Positions 60,401 to 64,000 of a DNA stretch of 64,000 bases are shown here, piece by piece. Every line of letters starts with the position of its first letter. Position 1 is the first letter of the stretch. A model generated the notes under the pieces. The model ran no database searches. It saw only the letters and a list, made by a program, of their open reading frames with translations, and was not told where the DNA came from. Where the stretch lies: positions 157,705-221,704 of the forward strand of contig JAUTXW010000594.1 in the NCBI GenBank assembly GCA_030620095.1. Reading direction: 5' to 3'. The position numbers and the translations under genes were made by a program. Source of the stretch: Kuschelorhynchus macadamiae (Eukaryota; Arthropoda; Insecta; Coleoptera; Curculionidae).

Positions 60401-63400
60401 TAAAATACTTAAATCAGATATTAATTTATTTAATTTACAATAGATATAAACCTTTATGCCATTCTAACACATCCAATTTCATACTAGAAAGGAAATTCAA
60501 ACGCAAAATAGTCATTTATGTAATAATAATCGAAATCAAATCATGAAACTAGCCGTCAGCCGAGGCTGATACCACGACGTATCTCATAATGATTGTTTCA
60601 ATCCAAATAACATACAAAATATTCAATTCTGGCGTCAAATCAGTCAAAGATTGTGCAAATTTTGTTAAAAATACTCTTGAAAACCAGTCGTTTTCTCGTT
60701 TCTAAGTGCGTTGTTTCAGGACTATAATCATGAGTACTCAGTCTGGAAAAAATGTGTCATTTTGACACAAAAAATGACGATCAAAATGATGTCATGACAT
60801 GCCAGAAGATAAATAAATTATTAAATAAGCAGGTTATCTATCAGACCCAACACTCCAAAGATACGTTTTTTATTCTGGTCTCTTAGTTAATAAAATACAT
60901 CAGTAAGGTCCAAAAAATTTTTCACCTGACTTACTGAACCTGCTTTGTCAATAATAATATGCATTCTTGAATACAAGAATACTTCAGCAATATAAAAGAT
61001 ATTTTAGAAATACTCTGGATAGTTAAAACAGGTTAAAAGGTAATTAAAAGTATAATTATTTGATTGTTTTACATGAAAATTCATTTCAATATATTTCATC
61101 TAGTGAATAAAATATATTTACCAGGCATGTAGCTAAGGGGAGTCTGGACCACCCCTCCGAAACTTTGAAAAGATATTGGTATAGGCATGCTTCTTACTAA
61201 TTTCCCTTTGTACTCCCCTGAACAGAATTTCTGACTACATGTCTGATCTTTACTGTAGACTTACATTTAACTCTTAACTGTTTCTAGCAAAAAGTTGAAG
61301 AATTTAATAACAGACAAGAAGTCAACACTGTAAACACTAATAGAGTACATGTTTTCAATCTTTGATGAACAATAATTTGAATTTTGAACAATAATTTGTC
61401 CAAAAAGAAGAGGTGATTATATATAAAAAATAATTATGCTAATTAAGGCTGGGTATATTGCAATCAAGTAACCCTTTTCAAACTTTTCACACAAAGCTCT
61501 TCTCAAGTCTTTTTCAAGCGTTCAGCTTAGGACTAAGAATAAAAAGCCATCAATAACAAAGGGATTCAGGGCATCTGCCAAAAATATTAGACCACTGGCT
61601 TAGAAAATACTTTGCAACCAACTTATATGTTTCTGCTAGTTTTAATAAATACTCAACCATTTATCAAAAAGCAATTAATATTGCTGAGCAGCCCTACTTT
61701 AGGGAAAGACCTTCAAAGTCAAAAACTAAAACAAAAAGAATCATGGCAAATAATAAATTAATTTTGATAAAAGAAACAATTGAATTACATTGATTCCAAC
61801 TTAACCTGTAATGAGCTGAATGATTTACATTGCTCTATAGTTACTCAGTCTAATGTTGTTCAAATAGATGACTACAAGACCTATTTAGAATATGTTAATG
61901 TTCTAGATCCATTTTTTTTCTTCCCCCTACTGACACAGTTGTACTTAGTCAGATTATCTGTAGTGTGAGATATAAGAATGCTGCGGGGTAGGATGTCATG
62001 GCAGTCAAGTTTTGTAAAACTACTACATAATGTTTTGATCAAATTGTTAGGACATAATGTTTTGAGTGAGGTTGTAAATCTACTTTTATATCTGGTGATT
62101 TTCCTTAATTTTTGAAATTATCAATTGTAATTCCATTATTTAAGAGTGTAGATACAAATTTTCCCAATTGCCCTGCTATCCACAGTCAAAAAATATTATA
62201 AAAATAGTGATGAATTGCTTAGTTGGCTTTCTGGTTCAGCATAATATTCTGAGTGATGCCCACTTTGGTTTTTGATTAAAGAAAACGCAGATGATGCAAT
62301 TTTCTTATTCTTGGAGTTGCTATACATAAATTTTAAAGAAAGATTCGGCTGCTGCTATGCCTTGTGACTTAATAAAGGGGTTTGACTGTGTTAATCATAA
62401 AATGTTGTTTCGGAAATTAGTTGCTATACATAAATTTTAAAGAAAGATTCGGCTGCTGCTATGCCTTGTGACTTAATAAAGGCTGTGTTAATCATAAAAC
62501 AAAAGTGGAGGTATGGGACTAGAATGGTTTAGGTCATATTTGTCAGGAAGCGTACAAAACTTATTTTTAGATGGCTGCCATAAATAAAATCAAAACAAAA
62601 TGCATGGGATGCCTCAGGCTTCAGTCTTAGGGACCATACTATTTTTATTAATAGTATATATTAACGGCCTAGTGTATTTCGATATCAAGGGAAAGTTCAC
62701 CTTTTCTGAGGATGCAAGTCTTATAGCATGACAAAGACTCTAAATGAAATAGTTAATAGTGATCTCACTAAAATTAAAAAGTGGTGTGACACAAATGAAT
62801 TAACTTTAAATATGAACAAAACTGATATAATGAATTTTAAATATACACTTGATGTAAGTTTAAATAACATAATTGTGAAATTCCTAAATGAAAATAAATT
62901 CTTAGGATTGTGTGTTAATAACTTAAAATTTGAGGTTCATATTAAAAATTTAAGAAACATACTTGGATCTGGCTGCTATGCTGTTTGGGTTTAGAGTTTG
63001 CAATTTGACAAATTGGTCATTCGGAATGCCTATTTTGGACTAATAGAGGCGCATCTGCGGTATGGTATTTGCTTCTGGGAGTTTTTTGAGGAAAATTTTG
63101 TACAGATAGATTAAAGGAGAATGTTATTTAGCCCTACCTTCTATTTGTTTATGTTTCTTGTATGTATGTGCCACTTTAATCCTTGAGAGTTAATTTTTCT
63201 TTATATTTTTGATTTTGACATTAACTTGTTTTTTTCAGCTTATATACAGAATTCATTTTGTAGCTTTACCTATTTGCGTTGTATTATATTTGTATTCATT
63301 TAATTGTCTAACTCTTATTAACAATTTATTTTCAGCTTTGTCAATAAGAGAATTTCTTTTGACAATAAACCATGTTTTGAATTTGACAATTTCCAATTTA

Positions 63401-63889
63401 GTAACAAGTACTTTAATTTCCTTCCCTGCATTTATCAACAACCAGATCACATGTGCCTAATTAACATTTCTTACAAATACAATGGTGAAATACAAAGTTG
63501 ACACTTTCACTAAAACTAAACCTCTAAAAACTACCCTAAAAGTTTTGCAGTTTCATTTTACCATTTTAATATTATAATGTACAAATTGATCTTAATGTCA
63601 GCATTGAATATCTTGGTGATTTATCATACATTCCCAATATTTTGATTAATTCCCTCACCAAACTTACCTTGAAGATTAATTTTTAATTTGGCACTGGGAT
63701 TCTTTTGATGTATGGTATATGAAATGGCGGGAACATATTTCCCAGCATATGATTCCCCTGTTATAAAAAAGTCATTTTTTTGCAAATCTGGAAATAGGGT
63801 GAAAAATTGTATCAAAGCATTATATAAGTCTTCACCCACTTTAGTTTCATTTTGAGCATATCCTCCTTTAGTAAAACTGTATCCTGTAC
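35882..63889 (-). CDS. Serine carboxypeptidase S10 (CPVL / vitellogenic carboxypeptidase-like), 3' four exons, 5' part beyond the window
   Basis: Secreted or lysosomal exopeptidase of MEROPS family S10, which removes C-terminal residues. Exons in transcript order, 63889-63668, 46208-45829, 45696-45518 and 36056-35882, join with consistent phases (1, 0, 2) and GT-AG sites to about 318 residues with no break. They include the nucleophile in 'FFITGESYAGKYVPA', substrate-site 'SIGNGLSDPEHQ', the catalytic Asp in 'IYNGQLDIIVA' and His in 'RNAGHMVPTDQP', plus Asn-x-Thr/Ser glycosylation sites. The N-terminal third (signal peptide and 'GGPG' motif) must lie right of 64000. The two large introns (about 17.5 and 9.5 kb) are filled by transposons while the third is 132 bp. 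It converges with NDUFA6. Its intron positions show that the copy at 4196-5545 is a retrocopy. Confidence 0.93.
36408..36720. repeat. Palindromic (fold-back) repeat in S10 intron 3
   Basis: The left arm (from about 36410) 'ggaaaatatatttcctttct' and 'ggctagttatagt' is matched by the inverse of the right arm ending near 36718. Other paired blocks are 'cacaataaaattactacac' and 'tagtcgggac'. Arms are about 130 bp with the centre near 36570. Probably a MITE. Termini and duplication were not resolved. Confidence 0.8.
37354..37617 (+). CDS. Unrecognised conserved-looking ORF fragment in S10 intron 3
   Basis: Open for 87 codons on the + strand without ATG at the front. A splice-acceptor-like 'cttattcag' ends at 37367. 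The text is complex and not AT-driven: 'FNEDQPNLDLNHVYQQTNAD', 'REYLEELVTANANAKNM', 'LKYDQLPLDITTRVSITW' and 'NPFYPWLD', then TAA. It has the look of a real protein piece (a captured exon or part of a transposon-borne gene). A pogo-like scrap follows within 30 bases. I do not recognise the family. Confidence 0.4.
   Translation, partial: NILFSSREERDPFNEDQPNLDLNHVYQQTNADEREYLEELVTANANAKNMVILKYDQLPLDITTRVSITWLIGNPKQTENPFYPWLD
37655..37720 (+). mobile_element. Scrap of pogo/Tigger-type transposase
   Basis: One frame reads 'IFIDGHVSHLIYHTRKCCDE', matching the second catalytic Asp block of DDE_1 transposases (consensus 'FIDGHxSH'). Nothing else of the element is recognisable next to it. Confidence 0.6.
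37750..37852 (+). ncRNA. Degenerate hammerhead-ribozyme-like repeat, copy 1
   Basis: Homologous to 44269-44374 over about 100 bases. The core reads T-TGATGA (37750-37756), so conserved C3 is replaced by U. Stem II is intact (37757-37760 with 37766-37769, the closing pair being G.U), then GAA (37770-37772). Stem III is 37773-37776 with 37787-37790, followed by the cleavage-site A at 37791. Stem I is poor. Probably inactive. The repeat ends at 'attgttta', where the T-rich end of a - strand LINE begins. Confidence 0.5.
38875..38886. repeat. Target site duplication of the I-type LINE, left
   Basis: 'aaccttacattt', identical to 41170-41181. On the - strand it encodes part of 'KCKV' of the host LINE. 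Confidence 0.88.
38887..41169 (+). mobile_element. I-superfamily LINE (LOA/I-like), internally deleted, with 12-bp target duplication
   Basis: A GC-rich island of 2283 bp in AT-rich surroundings, flanked by identical 'aaccttacattt' at 38875-38886 and 41170-41181. The + strand frame 40014-40790 starts as an ORF1-type protein (basic, Pro-rich, then 'SDQARIVEEALLRELDALL' and 'GEILRITASDQLSADWL', resembling DUF4780 of I-type LINE ORF1). It passes without a stop into the end of RNase H ('TVTVAWIKGHSGIEGNEKA'). Everything between, namely endonuclease and reverse transcriptase, is missing, so the frame is a deletion fusion. Downstream, broken frames give 'LTGHCKLNKHLHTKL' and 'CRGCNEDDETAE', the typical post-RNase H zinc-finger region. 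Confidence 0.88.
40014..40790 (+). pseudogene. ORF1-RNase H deletion fusion of the I-type LINE
   Basis: 258 residues from the first ATG. Residues 1-90 are Lys/Pro-rich, about 105-180 are the DUF4780-like domain ending 'VAGLPPLWEE', and about 185-230 are the C-terminal part of RNase H with 'GHSGIEGNEKA'. The junction is after 'GLPPLWEEASIEAI'. Natural elements of this group keep these domains several kb apart on two ORFs. The fusion is open but lacks the RT needed to move. Confidence 0.75.
41170..41181. repeat. Target site duplication of the I-type LINE, right
   Basis: 'aaccttacattt', identical to 38875-38886. Confidence 0.88.
41308..41315. repeat. Target site duplication of the hAT, left
   Basis: 'gtgggatt', identical to 43933-43940. 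Confidence 0.93.
41316..43932 (+). mobile_element. hAT element with perfect 8-bp target duplication, inserted by the LINE YADD box
   Basis: 2617 bp. The termini are 'caggggcgtg' on the left and the inverse of 'cacgcccctg' on the right, followed inside by 'aagggaag' on both ends. It is flanked by identical 'gtgggatt' at 41308-41315 and 43933-43940. It encodes a degraded transposase (41934-43837, + strand). It belongs to the same broad ZMYM1-like hAT group as the element at 20643-24403, but the termini and proteins are clearly different families. Confidence 0.93.
41934..43837 (+). pseudogene. hAT transposase, ZMYM1-like, with two frameshifts
   Basis: The first frame (41934-42440) has the TTF-type finger 'CENISKLFCWPCLLF', then 'AHLQAVIKEKVFG' and 'RQILRRLIDVVCFLGQHELG' to 'CLKNHLED', with a frameshift at about 42438. 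The second frame (about 42440-43071) has the catalytic Asp in 'FIAIVLDETTDIINFSQ', 'LLAQSYDGAAVMAGQ' and 'FVHCFTHKLNLVLSQS', then a shift near 43050. The third frame (43208-43837) ends with the dimerisation domain 'TIPATSSSVERNFSTLKRIK'. A GC-richer 5' region (41640-41900) holds a short open frame ('DVDMQIPSTSAVGNN') that is probably the N-terminus before a further break. Confidence 0.87.
43933..43940. repeat. Target site duplication of the hAT, right
   Basis: 'gtgggatt', identical to 41308-41315. Confidence 0.93.
43941..44260. other. Short stretch between the hAT and the hammerhead-like repeat
   Basis: No coding sequence. A segment at about 44097-44133 ('taatctaaatgcaacaaata') is an inverted, slightly diverged copy of the sequence just left of repeat copy 1 (about 37716-37751). 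Confidence 0.6.
44261..44374 (+). ncRNA. Hammerhead-ribozyme-like repeat, copy 2, full conserved core
   Basis: The core CTGATGA is at 44269-44275 and GAA is at 44289-44291. Stem I: 44263-44268 with 44311-44316 (six pairs, two of them G.U). Stem II: 44276-44279 with 44285-44288, loop CGACA, with one C/A mismatch that copy 1 does not have. Stem III: 44292-44295 with 44306-44309, then a 1x1 mismatch, two more A-U pairs and a GUAC loop. The pre-cleavage triplet is C-U-A with A17 at 44310. This is the type I layout (open stem I). The following 60 bases, to 'attgttta', are shared with copy 1. Known insect hammerheads occur in satellites, retrozyme-like elements and Penelope terminal repeats. Activity is inferred only. 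Confidence 0.6.
44375..45517. other. S10 intron 3, proximal part
   Basis: AT-rich, no gene or repeat family recognised. Confidence 0.4.
45518..45696 (-). CDS. S10 carboxypeptidase exon with catalytic Asp
   Basis: Acceptor attgtag|CAAAAC and donor GAAAG|gtaaaac. Encodes 'QNLKNDVMQSVAPWVSELL', 'VLIYNGQLDIIVAFP' and 'ADQYKSAE', leaving AG for the next exon. Confidence 0.92.
45829..46208 (-). CDS. S10 carboxypeptidase exon, central
   Basis: Acceptor tttttag|GTTTGAGC and donor GTGGAG|gtatgt. Encodes 'LSIGNGLSDPE' through 'DDVRAAIHVGNTTFNDVTN' to 'VVE', 126 codons, ending in phase 0. Confidence 0.93.
46209..48599. other. S10 intron, no feature of note
   Basis: AT-rich with small unsupported frames. 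A 26-base block at about 46372-46397 ('gggaagaaaacaaggtgtgc' at its core) recurs inverted at about 52131-52155, marking a dispersed repeat. Confidence 0.4.
48600..51400 (+). mobile_element. EN-RT LINE (CR1/Jockey superfamily), nearly complete ORF2, frameshifted
   Basis: The longest LINE in the window. From about 48655 the AP-type endonuclease starts ('INFLNIRSLQKNFEEL'). The frame 48852-49652 has 'LGITACYRPPST', 'IEIFTGDININLLNT' and 'TVIDHIFTK'. The frame 49670-50761 is reverse transcriptase: 'WKISIVTPIFKGGD', 'NYRPISVINNFGKLFEK', 'MAVFLDLKKAFDTVSH', 'KSGVPQGTVLGPVLFLIYIN' and 'TISYADDTVQLFE'. The frame 50670-51194 is the C-terminal domain ('YGWLIESILRYCIIVWSGAY'). There are stops and shifts near 48700-48775, 49650 and 50690-50760. 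ORF1 is absent. The 3' end precedes a (TA)n tract at 51416. Sense orientation is opposite to the S10 gene whose intron it occupies. Confidence 0.9.
49670..50761 (+). pseudogene. Reverse transcriptase domain of the LINE at 48600-51400
   Basis: 363 residues of open frame with RT motifs in order: fingers 'NYRPISV', palm A 'FLDLKKAFDTVSH', B 'GVPQGTVLGP' and C 'YADD'. All three catalytic Asp residues (one in A, two in C) are present. The endonuclease lies in another frame directly upstream and the C-terminal domain in another frame downstream, so no full protein can be made. Confidence 0.9.
51416..51468. repeat. (TA)n microsatellite at the LINE 3' end
   Basis: About 53 bp of TA repeat immediately after the LINE, perhaps seeded by its tail. 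Confidence 0.9.
51469..53899. other. S10 intron 1, mostly unassigned
   Basis: Contains the THAP-like fragment at 51827-51940. Otherwise only AT-rich DNA without a supported gene. Confidence 0.4.
51827..51940 (-). pseudogene. Possible THAP-domain start fragment
   Basis: On the - strand an ATG at 51940 opens 'MSCAVTGCFSHNKTKDEY' followed by 'HGFPKNPD', resembling the first two zinc-binding Cys (C-x4-C) and the 'FP..' motif of a THAP finger. The frame stops after 37 residues, before the second C-x2-H pair. It could be a lost exon of a P-element-like transposase or of a host THAP gene. Confidence 0.35.
53900..55590. repeat. Diverged repeat cluster
   Basis: Imperfect repeats marked by 'gccattttgttcc', 'ttaaatattttatt' and 'accaaaatttga.gt.aa' recur at about 54290, 54420, 54510, 54770, 54890, 55120, 55220, 55380 and 55440. 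A second block, 'cgaacag..agac..ac..ac' then 'catctaggga.cctgaaacgtga', occurs at about 54640, 55000 and 55490. Satellite-like or overlapping copies of one dispersed repeat. Non-coding. Confidence 0.65.
55950..59004 (+). mobile_element. Decayed CR1/Jockey-like LINE with ORF1 and ORF2 remnants
   Basis: The + strand pieces follow LINE order. At 55950-56448 is a coiled-coil-rich ORF1-type segment ('LGLKQELQEMKAKFEAQQAE'). The frame 56664-57053 joins an ORF1 C-terminus ('AVLKPKNWPAGILI') to the endonuclease start ('NVMHLKVQTLPNKLEQL'). At 57060-57560 endonuclease follows ('TRVVSDSQPSALDYVITND'). At 58290-58670 RT is seen ('KYRPITGLTCYSKNFEKIM', palm A decayed to 'LLFHLTRAFNRI'). At 58690-59004 comes the YADD region ('LYADHTSII' in one frame) and 'WCLNKKLLVTESKTHFMVF'. 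The PQG box is deleted between 58670 and 58690. Inactive. Confidence 0.8.
59005..59739. other. S10 intron 1, unassigned
   Basis: No gene recognised. Possibly the 3' region of the preceding LINE, since stretches such as 59240-59330 still resemble LINE C-terminal text. Confidence 0.35.
59740..60200 (-). mobile_element. Highly decayed LINE RT fragment
   Basis: On the - strand around 60060-59880 one frame reads 'LLFDLSQVFDCMDVDCVLRK' (palm A of RT, consensus 'DLSKAFDCVDH') and, after a gap, 'GILQGFVF' (decayed 'GVPQGSVL'). Orientation is opposite to the LINEs on either side. Confidence 0.6.
60201..61113. other. S10 intron 1, unassigned
   Basis: AT-rich. A possible short repeat lies at 60550-60850. 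No supported feature. Confidence 0.35.
61122..61245. mobile_element. Short hAT-type MITE
   Basis: 124 bp with termini 'caggcatgtagc' on the left and the inverse of 'gactacatgtctg' on the right (one mismatch in the first 11 bases). It is flanked by 'atatttac' (61114-61121) and 'atctttac' (61246-61253), an 8-bp duplication with one mismatch. No coding capacity. Confidence 0.75.
61600..63150 (+). mobile_element. Decayed CR1/Jockey-like LINE RT
   Basis: The frame 61780-61968 ('IDSNLTCNELNDLHCSIV', then 'YVNVLDPFFFFP') and following pieces match the region before the RT fingers. Palm A survives only as 'DLIKGV' or 'DLIKAV' text inside a local duplication (62316-62500). 'MPQASVLGTILFLLIVYING' is seen in one frame at about 62605-62665. 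The frame 62728-62994 reads 'DLTKIKKWCDTNELTLNMNK', then 'FLNENKFLGLCVNNLKFEVH', the region after the YADD box. Many stops. Confidence 0.75.
62316..62500 (+). repeat. Local direct duplication inside the LINE
   Basis: 'gttgctatacataaatttta' through 'gccttgtgacttaataaa' to 'gtgttaatcataaa' occurs at 62316-62402 and again at 62420-62498, nearly identical except for a 9-base deletion in the second copy. It happened after the LINE landed, since it duplicates the palm A codons. Confidence 0.88.
63151..63667. other. S10 intron 1, 5' end
   Basis: No feature apart from the donor site of the exon at 63668-63889. Confidence 0.4.
63668..63889 (-). CDS. S10 carboxypeptidase exon with catalytic Ser
   Basis: Acceptor ttttag|GTACAGG and donor CTTCAAG|gtaagt. 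'GTGYSFTKGGYAQN' through 'GESYAGKY' to 'KINLQ'. Enters with two bases (split Gly) and leaves in phase 1 (split Gly of 'QGLSIGNG'). Confidence 0.93.
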
Positions 63890-64000
63890 CTAAAACATAG
63901 ACAAATAAAGCTTCATATACCAAGGTAGGTATATACTCATATAAATAAAACACTATCATATAGAAAATAAATATAAATACAATAAGGGTTTATTTATATT

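Overview
This is an AT-rich, intron-bearing, transposon-crowded animal nuclear region, almost certainly from an arthropod and most likely an insect. The evidence is a spliced complex I subunit gene of animal type, an S10 carboxypeptidase of the CPVL (vitellogenic carboxypeptidase-like) type, and a repeat mixture (RTE, CR1/Jockey-like and I-type LINEs, Penelope, hAT, pogo, mariner and Transib) common in insect genomes. A beetle is plausible, but the sequence does not prove it.

Only two host genes are convincing, and they converge. On the + strand, NDUFA6 (ND-B14, an LYR-motif subunit of mitochondrial complex I) has three exons (26039-26165, 27672-27787, 30310-30438) that join into a complete 123-residue protein. 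On the - strand, an S10 serine carboxypeptidase has its last four exons (63889-63668, 46208-45829, 45696-45518, 36056-35882) in the window, and its 5' exons lie beyond the right edge. Its introns of about 17.5 and 9.5 kb are packed with transposons. A second S10 sequence at 4196-5545 (-) is intronless, keeps the catalytic triad and has one in-frame TAG, so it is probably a retrocopy of another paralogue.

Layout: 1-1370 LINE fragment; 3239-3673 unrecognised ORF with a C-terminal membrane segment; 4196-5545 S10 retrocopy; 6189-7363 TA repeats and an RTE 3' end; 7651-8477 dead mariner; 8500-9725 tandem repeat invaded by a head-to-head Penelope pair; 12817-14211 (-) pogo-like transposase; 14250-14929 (+) Transib (RAG1-like) transposase 3' part; 17047-18860 (-) hAT; 19011-19963 non-autonomous hAT with an exact 8-bp target duplication; 20643-24403 nearly intact hAT with an exact 8-bp duplication; 26039-30513 NDUFA6, with an 884-bp palindromic element in intron 2; 32370-33360 LINE; 35755-63889 the S10 gene.

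S10 intron 3 holds a palindromic element, an unrecognised ORF, a pogo-like scrap and a Russian-doll nest: a CR1/Jockey-like LINE (-) interrupted by an I-type LINE (12-bp duplication) and by a hAT (8-bp duplication, just upstream of the YADD box). On both sides of the nest lies a ~105-bp repeat whose sequence folds as a hammerhead ribozyme. The right copy has the full conserved core. The long S10 intron 1 holds a 2.8-kb EN-RT LINE, three decayed LINE pieces, a hAT MITE and diverged satellite-like repeats.

The most interesting items are the hammerhead-like repeats, the S10 retrocopy with a single stop, the long palindrome inside a transcribed NDUFA6 intron, the Transib relic, and the nested insertions whose exact duplications give their order.
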